The notes under the pieces are model-generated. The model did not search any database. It was given only the letters and a program-made list of their open reading frames with translations, and was not told the origin of the DNA. From Henricia sp. BOLD:AAB3569 (Eukaryota; Echinodermata; Asteroidea; Spinulosida; Echinasteridae): 64,000 nucleotides of DNA. The stretch spans positions 1,426,001 through 1,490,000 of the forward strand of contig JBBELK010000009.1 in NCBI GenBank assembly GCA_037783545.1. The letters are read 5' to 3'. This document shows positions 41,158 to 54,100 of the stretch, piece by piece; the first letter of the stretch is position 1; the number at the start of each line of letters is the position of its first letter. Position numbers and translations under genes: made by a program.

Positions 41158-41512
41158 TACAAATTCAGATTTTTGAGCCACCCATTTTTCCCCATGGGCG
41201 TTGAGATTTTGATACATTATCATTTTGTCGTATTTCTAATTATATTACCATTCTAAAATTTCGCACTCTCAGTCAATCCGTATATTTTGAAGGATATCGT
41301 AAAAAAACCACCGATGTTTTGTAAACTAATTTCTCCGTTCCATAAAGCAGTGCAGTGCAGTAATAACACCAACCTTTTTGCTTCCACATCCAATTTGGAG
41401 ATAGTAAATTTCCTCTTTTCCTCCCATGGATAATATTTTGGGGTGGTATTTTATATGATTGTGAGGTTGGAGCAAAATCCATTTTCTGGAAAAATCTGAA
41501 CAAGGTCCTTTA
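41158..41512. mobile_element. AAAGGAGC-family MITE, inverted copy
   Basis: Reverse copy ending in GGAAAAATCTGAACAAGGTC, with CTTTTTGCTTCCACATCCAA and GAGATAGTAAATTTCCTCTT inside. Confidence 0.75.
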
Positions 41513-41596
41513 ACCCGCGCAATTCTAGTGATAAAAACGAATCATCGGGATTTATGCGCAGCAACAATTGACAAATATAGGCTGTGATGGGTACGT

Positions 41597-41877
41597 ATAG
41601 ATTGGTTCCCGATCCTAAGAATCGGTAAAGGGCGGCCATGACGGGCAGAATTCTGCTTGTGGTCACGTGGTTATTATTATTATTACATTTGTAACCCGGC
41701 CGTGCGTGTCGAACATATCCAAATGTAAATAAAGTAACATTGCCTATAAAGCAAAGGGCTTCTTCAATTTTAAATATATAGCACACAATGCGCACGACCA
41801 ATCACAGATCAAAATGAAGCGCCCTTTACCTGTCCTTATATTTTCTTATGTGGAATATGTGGACGGGAACCAGTCCC
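41597..41877. mobile_element. ATAGATTGGTTCCCG element with 8-bp target duplication
   Basis: Same family as 37609-37936. GGGTACGT flanks both sides (41589-41596 and 41878-41885). An 8-bp duplication suits the hAT superfamily. Confidence 0.8.
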
Positions 41878-42234
41878 GGGTACGTAGTCCTATACGCATG
41901 TACAGGCAATGAGAGGGCATGTTTTTGATATGGGTATGAATTTAAAGTAAATGCGAAATAACTGCATTTCTCATTATGTACTTAAAATGTATTTTATTTG
42001 CAATTCCGTCAATCTGACAATTACAATACCAAAACATATTTCCGCGAAAAGTAGGTTACGATACCGCGCGCTCGACACATTGGGATATTTGTTTCGCATT
42101 TTATGCGACCTGCCGGCATGAAATACAAAATGTTGCAGTTTCAATGTGTTTTGTATGTAGCGTATAGTACAATATACAGCAGTGATAATTGTTACGTTCG
42201 CACTTCCATCACCCATCTTCCTTTCGCAAGGGTC

Positions 42235-42275
42235 TTTGCTGCACATCGAGTTTCCCAAACTCGATGTGCAGCAAA
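42235..42275. repeat. Perfect 19-bp hairpin with CCC loop
   Basis: TTTGCTGCACATCGAGTTT, CCC, then the exact complement. No mismatch in either arm. Confidence 0.95.
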
Positions 42276-42418
42276 TACACCGTATCTTAAACGTTAAAAA
42301 TAACTCCATGTAACCATGATAACCGACGTTGAAAACAAGTGCCCCGGGTTCCTATGAGAGTGTATGCATCGGGCAATACATGTACATAGGTAGCATTTAT
42401 TATGCACCTATCAATTGT

Positions 42419-42478
42419 CACCACCCCCCCCACCCCCCCCCCCCCCCCCCCCCCCCCTCCCCCCGCTGCCCCACCCCC
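42419..42478. repeat. C-rich tract
   Basis: About 55 C in 60 bases, in intergenic sequence. Confidence 0.9.
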
Positions 42479-42544
42479 TAGGTGGGGTTTGGTCACGTTT
42501 TTCGTGCTCCAGGATGGGGATGTTGACCCATTGAAATACATATT

Positions 42545-42785
42545 ATAAACCCCTCAAAAAAAGTTCGGAAACTCAAGTTTGACTGACAATTTCTCTCTCG
42601 TTACCAAGTAATTTTCTTGGAATCATTGGAAAGCCCTGTTATTCCTCTTTGTAAAGTGAAATGTCACAAAATCATAACAAATGACACATTATTGTAAAGA
42701 GGAATAACAGGGCTTTCTAATGACTTGGTGACAAGAGAGACATTGTCAGTAAAACTTGAGATCCGAACTTTTTTAAGGGGTATAC
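42545..42785. mobile_element. Palindromic MITE with CCCTCAAAAAAAGTTCGG ends
   Basis: Same family as 13060-13490. Both arms carry AAGCCCTGTTATTCCTCTTT or its complement. Confidence 0.75.
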
Positions 42786-43038
42786 TTTGACACCAATCAA
42801 ATACAGTGAAATATTTTTTTTCAATTTGGAATATGCAGCCCCATTTGAAATGTTACGAAAATGCCGCTTGAAACCGTATTATATATAAATATACTATACA
42901 GAATATAAATATGCAAAATTATAAATATACAAATTCTTTGTGCAGCCACTTTCGTCTTATATTATATACATTTGTAGACAAGCATGCCGATAATACATTG
43001 ATAATACATTACGCAATAATTATATATTTTTTTGATTG

Positions 43039-43116
43039 CTTTTCGGGTGATATGAGCATATACCGCACGAGTACGGAACGAGCCGGAGGCGGTATATTTT
43101 CATATCGCCCGAAAAG
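43039..43116. repeat. CTTTTCGGGTGATATGA hairpin
   Basis: Arms CTTTTCGGGTGATATGAGCA and TTTTCATATCGCCCGAAAAG with an inner ATACCGC/GCGGTAT pair. Probably a short hairpin MITE. Confidence 0.8.
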
Positions 43117-43711
43117 ACATCCGATATTATTATTGTTATATAAAATGAAGCTTATTCCTTTGTTTTGTATGATTTCCACAAGATTGTTGTCTGTTTAGTG
43201 TTGAAAACTTCAGTTCATTCGCAACGTTTACAACTGCTTGCGCTTTTGTTGTACAGTATTTTTTGTTACCGTGCGCGTTGCACACATGCCATGGATGCAC
43301 ATCGGATTTATATACCCAGCACGATATGTGGCAGAGGGACTCTCCCCCTAAACGCCCCTATACCTCAACACACTCTTTCCTTTTGTTAACGCACCAATCC
43401 CCCTAAAAACTAAATGGAATTCCTTGGAAATTCCTTGGATGTTTGAGACACAATAGGGGAACAATGGTAGGGGAGAGTCCGTGTGCCACATATCGTGCTG
43501 CATATGATCGGATTGGGGCTCTGTACTGCCACAGTATCAGAAATGCACGGTATCCGCAAAAGCTTCATGTATAATTCCTGAACTTTAGAACACCCTTTTC
43601 AAAATGTAAAACATACTTTCTACAGCAAGTATTTAAATGCATTAAAAATAGATTTACATATGGAGATACCTGAATATTATATATACCCAAGAATGCCTGC
43701 ATGTACGTTCA

Positions 43712-43960
43712 GTTAATTTCTGTAACTCGGTGTAGTGGTACATTCCTTGCTTTACACCTCTGTGATCCTGGTTCGAATCCTGTCCGGGTCAGTATGTGGC
43801 CGTGGATGGGGTTTCACTTTTCAGTCCCTATTTGATTCTGCGTGGGTTTTCTCCTGTACATATATAGGGTTTGCCTCCCACCTCTAAAACTTAGCATTTC
43901 TTCGTCTTCTCTTCACACGTTTCTTCAGGCTTACAAGCTACAGTGCGAATTCGAAGAGCA
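43712..43960 (+). mobile_element. tRNA-derived SINE
   Basis: CTCGGTGTAGTGGTACATTC and CCTGGTTCGAATCCTGTCCG are A and B boxes. The 3' body TTCTTCAGGCTTACAAGCTA also occurs reversed at about 9805-9850. Confidence 0.75.
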
Positions 43961-44449
43961 TTATTTTATGTACAATAATATAAAACTATATACACTGTAG
44001 TAGTATCAATAAATTATACAGGTAATAAAACAACAAAATTTGACGTGTAACTTTTCGACAGTGTTATATACACAAATCCAGCTGCAAACGGTGGTTTGAG
44101 TTGTCGAAATTGTTACAAACAAACACACGCACATATACATTAATTCGCACCATTATTGTGTTCAAGTACCATGCAGTTTGAGTGTTGTGTTTGCGGGCTT
44201 TGGATTTGGGTGTATATATACTGTTCTATGATAAATGTTATCAGGTCATTAAAAATGACCTTACGTGTAATGGACTCTAGAATGTATAAGTTTAAAAGTA
44301 ACTAAGTAACATGATTATCTGATCGTTGTAAAAGGTACACCCTATTTAGAGAATGGACGATGCCCGCGAACACAGCTCGGTGGAAAAATAGTTAAAACGC
44401 AGTACACCTCATCAGTTGCCTCGGCGGCTCTAACGGAGGCTGTTGTCAA

Positions 44450-44746
44450 CAGGGGCGGATCCAGGATTTTTCAAACGGTGGTAGGGGGTGTGGTGGGGGT
44501 GAAATGTTTAAACATGAAATGGTGAAGACAATAAAATGGCAAACGCGTAGCGCGAAGCCCTAACATTTTTGATTCTAGATGCTCTGTAGTGCGATTTCAG
44601 GCAATATTTAACCACTTTAAGCAGGCCAAAGTGTAATGTTATATGAGGCAGATACAACAGTTTCAAAAGTTATCGATAATTTTTTTTTTAAAATAAGGAA
44701 AGGGGGTTGGGCGTGCGCCCATACGCACCCCCTGGATCCGCCCCTG
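44450..44746. mobile_element. CAGGGGCGGATCCAGG element
   Basis: CAGGGGCGGATCCAGGATTT and CCTGGATCCGCCCCTG ends. The flanks GTCAA and GTTGA may be a diverged 5-bp duplication. Confidence 0.8.
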
Positions 44747-44918
44747 GTTGAAGTCACGTTATTGACCGGTAAGAATTGAGAATGTTTCAGGTAAAGAAAA
44801 ATAGACGATTTTGTAAGGGAAAAAAAATAAGCATGTCCCACACAAGGTCCAAAGCAATGATCAACTACTCAGTTCTTTCCATTTATTTATTTACGTTTTT
44901 TTTAAAACCGTACATTAT

Positions 44919-45161
44919 TTATCTAGATGCCAACTTCTCCCTCATACTTTGTATGAAATCCACAGGCTGAACGATGAGGGCGACATTTTCCTTTGCCTGC
45001 CGGAGTAGCTTCATGACGTCATCGGAGCTGGCAAACAAATCCACGGCCTGGGTGTTGATCTCTGTAATGGCCCAGTTGCACATCCGACCTGTTACGCCGG
45101 TTGCTTGGGGCTTCAGTCCGCCGTGCCTCGCCAATATGCCATAGCGGTCAACGGAAACGAT
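44919..45161 (-). CDS. PH-PDZ adaptor exon 7 (PDZ2 and stop)
   Basis: Acceptor TAACGTTATTGCAG, 80 codons and TAA. IVSVDRYGILARHGGLKPQA, MCNWAITEINTQAVDLF and ENVALIVQPVDFIQSMREKL make up a PDZ domain and a short helical tail, as at the syntenin C-terminus. Confidence 0.93.
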   Translation of the reverse strand: MVSVDRYGILARHGGLKPQATGVTGRMCNWAITEINTQAVDLFASSDDVMKLLRQAKENVALIVQPVDFIQSMREKLASR

Positions 45162-48100
45162 CTGCAATAACGTAAGGTTTGATCAGTAGACTGTTTGCAC
45201 GGGCGGCCATGACAGGGGGCAAGACACGTTGTCACCGTACGTCATGCAAGGCACTTTGTGGATCTTGTCACATCATTTAAAGGCAGAGTACACGATTTGA
45301 ATTTTAAAACAGGAACAACAGCATAATAACTGACGAATAATGTTGGTAAACTGCCTTGTGGAAATTTCAGCCATGCACATAGATGCTGCAATAATAGTAA
45401 TACTGCAGAAAACATTAAAATCCATGCATGGTTTTTGTGCATGAATGAATGGTAAAAAGTTGTCTGCAGACAACGTGTTACATTTTTAACAATAAAAGCT
45501 CCTTCAGTTGACAATTTCTCTTGTAAAGGTACAATAAACCTTATTGACGTTCTCAAAGCATCATGGGATTGGATGACAAGTGAAGCTGGGTATTTTCACA
45601 CAAACCTATGGGGCTCTGGGGACATGACAACGTTCATCGATTTCATTCTCATTTCTGTGAAGCGATTGACATGTGATCTTCCCACACGCTTTTGATCAAG
45701 GAAAGATGCAATTTTTGACAAATATGATTTTTATTTTAACTGAGCTTAGATGAAATAAACTAAGAAACTCGACTTTTTGAACGGTGCCAGTTTGTAGCAT
45801 TACAGAAGGCCAGGGCTGTCACGATTGGTTGAGCCAGAGTTGAGCTACCACGTTAGAGCCAATCATGTGCATTCTTCTGTAAAGTACAAACTGGTGCTGT
45901 GCATTTTTTTCTAATTTTCTAATTTGATTTAATTTTACTACAGTTAGAATAAAAATTATATTTGTCAAATTGCATCTTTCCTTTACGAAGAACGTGTTGG
46001 AGGGAAGGCGGGAGTCTAGGATGTATGCAAATCTATCACGCAACTGGTCTATTCAGTTCAGTTATTAGAATGGACAAATTCAAACCTCGTTTCCGTCCAC
46101 TTTGATTCCGATGTCGTCGTTGGGATTTTCCCGAGTGACTGTGCATATTGTCCCGTGGGGTATCCGCTTAATGACAAGCGTGACCTGTTGGTTAATAGGG
46201 CGTATATATGCGTTTTATAGTAAATGCATCGGCCATTACTGCATACCTACAAATATTGCGAAATTGGTCAAATTTTTGCCCTTGACAATGTGTGACATAG
46301 GCCTAATTCTGTATTAGTGTTAGTGTTGAAAGTCGTGCAGAACTCTATACCGACTTGACATTTCCCAAGCTGCCGAGTCAACAGATCTGTTACGCTAACA
46401 CTAGACTTGAGGTCAAGTCTTTAGACAGTCGTATTTGGTTCGTCTGACGCCTATAATCCCCACACGCAACAGTCGTTGTTATGAATAGTGTAACTAGAGG
46501 TCGATTAGACTTGTTCCCAGTCCATTCACGACTACGCTGCTGCCGTTTACGAAACAACCGGTGTAGTTACAGACTTGACATCAAGTCTACTATAACACTA
46601 ACACGTAGCACAGAATTGCGCCCTCACTCAATGCAATTTGCGGTTCTGCGCACGATTTTCAACATAGTAACACGTCGTGTTAACACGGCGTTTGTTCTGA
46701 TTAAGATAACAGATCTGTAACACTAACACGTAAAACAGACAGAATTGTGACCTCACCCAATGTCCTCCATGTGTACTTTATATGGACTCCCTTAGACCTT
46801 CACAAAAGCAGCAATGTATTGTGGGAAGGTTTTCGGGGAGACTTTGCCCCGTTTTCCTTCCCACAATACAGTTGTGCTTTTGTGCAAACTCGCCCAAGCG
46901 GTATTTGCGATAAGGTCAACATTGTAGTATGTAGTACCTCATTATCGTCCGTATTATTGATGGTCTCCCTTGCATAGCTGACCGATGAAAGCGCTTGCCG
47001 GTTGATTTTGATCAACTGGTCCCCAATTTTCAGTGCGCCCCTCAGCTGCCATTCACTCTGGCTCAAATCGATGATCCTGCAGGTGTTAAAGATTAAGTAC
47101 AAACGGTATGACATAAGGCGGTAAAAGCTGTCGGGTGATTCGCTGTTCAAAGGTAAGAAAGCGCGTATTTCATGAATGTATGACATCCTGTACTGTCCTT
47201 TATACTCAGTGTGTGCGAAGATAACTGTCGACCCTAAAACATAATGAATCCGTGCTTTTATGCAGTCCTTATTGCTTCGTGCGTTGTGTGTCGCCATTTT
47301 TGCGACGGCTTGTGCGGCGGAGCAATAGTAACTAAGTGGGCGGGGTCAAATGAGCAATGTGGGAACTATGCATTTGAGTCTTGTCGAATGTGTTAACCGC
47401 TGCAGCCATTATTTAGTTTTTTGGTCATATTTTTGTCGCACACCTAAAGGTTGAAATAGGTACTAGATTAACGAGCTGCACTACTGAGGTTCATTAATTT
47501 TGTGCCTCCAAACTGGTACCGATCGTCTAAAAAGGAATACATCCAAACATCAGTATGAGTGGAAGGCAAGTGCTGTTTTAGAGGAGCAGAAAGAGTACAG
47601 ACATGCTGGTCACATAAATTAACCTCATTTCGTATGGGCCTAGGCCTATCAAAAGAGGTCAAATTTGACCGAATCCACACAAAATTATTACATCAGTTCC
47701 AAGAACGCTTCAACAATGAGAGACCCCTCATTGAAGGGTTCCCAAAAAAATCACTTTGAAATTTTAGTGAATCTTCGTATAGAGCTTCTGCACCGGCGGC
47801 CATGACAGGGGGCAGGTTTTCTTATTTAAATGATGTGACAATGGAACCACAAAGCACCTACTCATGCTTGACACACAGTGACAATGTGACTGTCCCCTGT
47901 CATGGCCGCCGTGCAAAGGCTCTATTGAGAGTGGCGTCGGTGTTGAATACGCAGTGGGTTTGCGTGCAAGTATTCCATAATCACATTAGCATTTTTATAT
48001 AAACGAAACATCGCCAACGTGTTTTGAAACAGTCATTTCGAAAGTGATTCGAATTCAGTTTGTTGTGGTTTAATATGTTTTCTTGGAAGATTTAGAAAAT

Positions 48101-51100
48101 AAAACATTGACAGAAGCTTAATGAAACTACAACAATGACGTGTTCCTTGTTTTGTTTTAAGTGGTTTTAGTGTATAGGCATGCTGAAAACAATAGGCCTA
48201 TACATTGCTCCACAAATCATTGAAAATGTCCAGGCCAAGCCAGGCAACGTCACAATCTGGATTTTCCCCGCGGATCTTGATAGAGAATCTTTTGGGGTAT
48301 TTCCATAAAAACAGGAGCCAAAGTGTGACATTCTGATGCATTTGTAAAAATGGCTTTTTCAAGTTAACAAAGTTGTTTATAGAAATTTCTGTGCAATTTA
48401 AATAGTGTATAATTTTTAAAATAATTTGCAAACAGTTGGACATATCATCTTGTTTCACGACGTAAGGGGGACTCCGAGGCATTTTCCAACTCTTGCGATT
48501 ACATTTCAAGTCTTTTTGACCAGCTTCTTTCTGGAAAAGGTAGTTGCTGATTTTAACCAGCTGTAGAACCTGCCACCAGGACTTTATCGATTATAATTAC
48601 ATTATGAGCGAATTTTCTTACATTTTGAACGAAAGTTTCAAAATGTAACATTTGCTTTCAGAAGATCGCACTAGTTTGTGTTCTCGTTTAATATGTTTTG
48701 GGTAGTATCAACAGATAAAGGTGTGAAGTTGATTCATGAGGCCATATATTCTTTACAACGTCTACTCTTTATATGCTGAGGCCTAGGGTAATTGTTCTCT
48801 GAAGTCCGGTAATTATACAAAATCAACCCGTTTGCAGCTAGCTCGCACATATACAAACCGGCAACTTGCATGCGTTGTGTGCATTTCGCGCAAAGCATTC
48901 TGGGTCAGACTTGGAGAAGACAAACCAATGATTTAGGCGACCCAGCTAGTTTGGTACTAGACTGGTTCCCAGTCCTCATCCCCTTCGTATAATTATGAGG
49001 ACAGGTAGGTACTCGCCACCATGTTTGACATAAATATCCAGGAATTCCTGGAGGTTTATGCAAGTTACTCAAATGTTCATATATCTAATACAATCACCAA
49101 TCAAGCGTGGTTATTGCTCGGCGTGTGCCTGTCCCCGGGGCCTGTCCTATAGCGGAGAGCAGCGGAGAGCAGCGTAGCGCACATGGACAGGGGACCAGTC
49201 TAGTTTGGTACAAGCGTGGCCGTTGTACATAGTGTGAGCAGTGTTACGCAGCATCCTTTGTGTTAGACTGGTCCCCTGTCCATGTGCGCTACGCTGCTTT
49301 CGCTATACGACGGAGGGGAAGTAAATATGAGGACAGGGAACCAGCCTACCTTTGTGTTTGGTTGCCGTTGTACACATGCGCACTAGTTCTATGCATGCGC
49401 ATAAGTGCATATTACATTAGTCATTTACAATATAGGGGGTGGAAAAGTGAAACATGCAAATAGAACGAAGAACATGGATTGGGTGTAACTACATGTATGA
49501 TCAATTAACCGTGCTACGAAAGGTTCTCCTAATTTTGAAAGAAGCCCACTATTTTACAGAAATTTTCTGCACATATTATATATACTAACAATGTAAAACT
49601 AACCGCTGTAGACACGTGGTGGCAGCAAACAGCCAGGCTATTTTCCATTGTCGCGTCATTCTGAGCATGCCAAATTGGCTGAAACATGCAGTTTTGCTGC
49701 CACCAAGCGTTTCAAAAGTTCCTCATAGACTGCCGAAGTGAATACGTCATCTTTTGTTGGTTGCCATGGTTGCAATGGTTCTACACTAAAAATCACTGAA
49801 CCGTGTACCTGTGCTTTTGCAGTGGTATTTTTTTCAGATGGCCATGATGTTTAGAGTCAATTGCCATGGCAACACGACACACTTCGGCTGTCTATTGCTG
49901 GTGGGTGCAGGAAAGGGGGGTTTTGCGAGTACATATTCATTGACACACTAAACTTTGCGCATTCACCTATATCTACATAATACCCGAGGCTTACATACAG
50001 CATAGCAGAAGAGTACATGCACATTCAGTCGTTTAGAATCACTCACCAGTTTTATTATTTCACCGAGTCCATGTGTAGCTTCGAAAACAATTAAAATGGT
50101 ATAAAAAGGACAGTTATTATAACCATTAAACAAATTCCCCCCAAAAAATCGTTCTTTCTCTGGATATGGACTGGGTATCCAGCGTTCGGGTGACATCTAA
50201 ATCAATGATGGTTAAGTCCAACCAACTGCATAGCAAGTTCGATTCGCGATTATAGTTTATAGTTCGACTATTTCCAACCTATAACGCAGTATAGTCAACG
50301 ATGGTTAGTTGTGTCTGGTCGACAATTTGTATATAGGCTAGGCCTAGTCGATAGCTCCTCGAAGTATTGAAAGTTGACAAACTAGTTCCCTATACGCGTT
50401 GTAAACTATATATTCCAGGTTAGCCGAGAACGTTATTCGTAATACGCGTACGTATATAAACTGTTTCGGGAAGGCCTACACTTGCGCGTTTGCGATACGA
50501 GTGGATCCGAGCATTCGTTACTGGTAAACGGCAAAACACCAGGGACCATTATAAATGATACGCTTACGGGAAACGTGTGGTTGTATTACAATCGGGTGGT
50601 TGTATTACAATTATTATTTTGCGTCCAGCACTGGTTATCAATCTGAAACAACATAGGCCTAAGTAATGAGAATTTCACATCAATATGAATAAAAATACGC
50701 AAAATAAACACGCAAAATTGTGATACAACCACCCGATTTTTCCCAGCCGCATACGTTTTCCACACGCGTATCATTTATAATTGTCCCCAATGACCACTAG
50801 CACGTGACGGCGAATGGGCCAATGAGAACGGGATATGTCCCGTCATGAACATGTGTAAAGTTAACTGTAGTCGAGTTCATTTTGGTAGGCCTACTTACCA
50901 AATGCCGTCTTTCATTTCCATGAGTCGGATTTTGTCTCCCACTACTGACGTCTTCCGGAACGTCTTTGAGATACCGTGTACCTGGCCCTGCTCCTCTCGT
51001 GTTTTGCTGCAGAAAGAAAAGTCGAACTGGAGATTAGTTTCAGACGGAAGATGGCTGACGTTAGAAAGGTCAGCGCACCGTGGGTCAAAGTTCAACCAAT

Positions 51101-54100
51101 TTGACCCAGCTCAAAACTTTTGCGCCATGCGATAGGCCGCATACAAGCGGAAAATCGGCTCCTGTACATACAAACAAATGCACAGACGCGCGCATAGACG
51201 CGCAATATAGTAGCGTTCAGACGATCGTTAATTTATAAGTAAGTCGATCGTTGGTGGGCGCTCGTAAGTATAGGTAGTGACCGTCTGGACGCACTTACAA
51301 GTTACCAAACGACGATTTACCCACGAGAAATCTTATGCGCTACATACGAGCGCGCCCCGTTGGTATAGAGCCTTTGTACGGCGGCCATGACAGGGAGCAG
51401 TCACATTGTTACAGTACGTCACGCACGAGTAGTCACATTTTGGATCTATCGTCACATCATTTAAATATGAAAATCTGCCCCCTTTCATGGCTGCTGGTGC
51501 AAAAGCTCTATATGAGTCGTGTGCATGATTGCGCGTCGTTGTTAAAGCACTGTGTGGATACCCGTCGTTATGGGATGAATTTTTTTTTGTCGTTGTTAAA
51601 TTCACCTTGGAAGGAATAGTGCCCGTCTGAATATAGTGCGAACGCCCCTTGAGCCTTTTCGCGCGTAAATTCGACGCGCGTCGCATTTACACGCGAAAGG
51701 GATCAGTGTGAATCCGCCCCTAAGGGCGGAGTTTCCTCAGTTTAAAGCGACTTACGCAATATTGTTGGACAGAACCCGCTTTGGTGGAATTGGTGGTGGA
51801 CGGCGTCGTCCTGGCTTAGCTTCGGTTTCTGTGACTTTGTTGTTTTCCATACTTTTGCGTCTCAATTTAACTGCCTCTGCCGCACGTGCACTGGCTTCGG
51901 AAAGGATGGAACCCTCTTGGTTCAATTCACTACGCTGCGTCGCCGGCGCAAAACGGGTGAATTCGCGTTCGTCGTGCTCCACGGGCGTTTGGCGAATTAC
52001 GGTATCGTAGGTGTTTTCGTTCCCCCGTTGCATGTATATGATGGAGTTTAGGTCGCTGTAGGTCTGGCTATTTTGCCCCAAGGTTTTCTTTCGCTTCTCT
52101 ACCTCAACGATCCATTTCTCTTGGGATTCTATGTAGTGGACGTTCTCGTACTGCTTTTCCCAACGCGCAGTGCCTGTGTCTGTAAAATGAGTTCACGAAA
52201 ACTGCTATTATATTTGTTGTGTAAGGTCCTTACATAGTGGTGTTGTACATTTGGTCTGAACTCGAAAAAATAGAAATATACTCGGTAATTAGTTTGTGAA
52301 TCAGATATCGTTAAAAATTACCCTGAGCCATAAAATCATAAATTGCACTTTGTTTTATGATAATTTCAAATTGATGGGTTTTTACCGAAAACTAATTCGT
52401 AAAAAAAGTTGTGCATGTTTTAAAAGTATCCTTCAGCTGTATAATACGTCACTGAGCACACTACCGAACATCAGTATGCATGCGTAGACCGTGACACAGC
52501 TTTAATTATTCAAATTTATTTTAAAAGACTTTTGAGACGCTTGGTGGCAGCAAACAAATCGGTCCTTGTCTTGGGGCTAGATTGGTTTCAGATCCCTATA
52601 GATTGGTTCGCTTATTGCGAAAATATAGGGATCGGTAAAGGGCAGCCATGACGGGCAGAATTCTGCCCGTCACGTGGTTATTATTATTTTTATTTTTTTT
52701 AGTATAGTGCGCATATTTTTTGCATCGGCGGATCCGTCTGAAACAAACACGCCCTTGGATATCTGTGGTCCTTGTCCATTGCCACGTCATATTGAGCATG
52801 CGCACTTTAGCTCAAACGTGGCGTATTCAATAGAAAAGGACCAGGGGCAGTTTTCATGGCGCAGCTTTAAGCGCTAGCTGAAAACGTGTGCTTACAATAT
52901 GCACCTATCAATTGTTTCATGAAATTGGCCCCAGTTTGTTTGCTGCCATTACAAGCGTGTCAAAACACGATTGTTCGTTTCGTATATACCAGTAGCGCTG
53001 TCGAGTACGACATGAACCCGGAAACAGCAGTACGGTTCGTCTCGCACTTTTGCAACATCCCAGTCGTAGTCTGCGTGGTTTTCGTTTGATTGTGGAAAGC
53101 CCGGGATCGGCGGCAAGGGTTTATTTATTTCTTTTCTGAAGGTCGTGAGGGCGCTGTCTGTCGTCTGCGTGGTGCCGCTCGGCCTCTCTCGTTTGACTGG
53201 TGGCCGACAGGACGCAGCTTCAGACGAAAATCTGTTTCGCCTTAATGCGCCATCCTGGCTGGTGCCCTGAGGATCCAACCACTCTTTGATGGTCCAGTAC
53301 CAGTCGTCGCGTTGCTGCCTGTTTTCAGCGTGCAGGTACGTGATCTGCTCGCCAAGTTGGACATAGAAATAATTGCCATGTTCGCTCCGGTCAAACTTAA
53401 TTTCATTTTGAGTTAAAGGGAAGCTATGTTTCAGTTTTTTCTTGGTGTCATCTTTGTAGCAATCCAATATCGTGGTTTGGTCTTGTCTCAGCAGTTGGCA
53501 CCACAGCTTGGACTTGTTTTTCTGTTTTCAACAAACAAGATAAATGCATTTCGAACCGTTAGATATATCGAGGAAATACAGCCTTGGAAAATATTATTGG
53601 ACCATGTATATCTTGAATTATTCTAGACCCAGTAACTGAGTCGTTGGCCCCGTTTTTGACGATTTTGGTTATTGTTTTTGGGCCTAACGACTCAGGCAAT
53701 CCTATACGCAACGTGCAGAAGTTTAAATTTGCCTTTTTGACTTCCAACCTGGCCGAAAATGCACTTCCTGCATTCTAGACTTTCCAGAGATCATTCTATA
53801 GTGCCTTCTTCTGGTAATTACGATCACATGCTTGAGACGGTGTGAATGTAAAACGTTGGAGAAAACAGCTCTCACAGCTCGCGTTCTGACGCCATTTTGA
53901 CTGAACAAATTTGGGCATTCGGCTTTCAAGAAACGGCTATTTATACCATCTATGCCATAAGCTTTTCCTAAAGGAATTTTCTGCAAAAGCTTATAAACCT
54001 CATAAGTGTTTGTTTTAACTTGGTACACTGATTTGATCTGGGAGACAAAAAATCAACATTAAAATCACCAAAACTTTCATTTCTGTACAATTTTTAACCT

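Larger units (their letters stand above)
41150..44918. other. Intergenic, repeat-dominated
   Basis: No exon was recognised. Contents: MITEs at 41158-41512 and 41597-41877, a perfect hairpin at 42235-42275, a C-tract at 42419-42478, a palindromic MITE near 42545-42785, a hairpin at 43039-43116, a SINE at 43712-43960 and a hAT-like element at 44450-44746. Confidence 0.6.

Noticed and set aside
48198..48509. Minus-strand frame with SIKIRGENPDCDVAWLGLDIF, considered as an extra PDZ exon
   Set aside because: The exons at 50899-51006 and 46938-47076 already join in frame into a complete PDZ1 core. This frame has no acceptor with the right phase and would disrupt the domain.
50053..50096. Minus-strand EATHGLGEIIKL with a good GTGAGT donor, considered as an adaptor exon
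   Set aside because: Every phase that fits the neighbouring exons meets a stop, and no exon is missing from the model.
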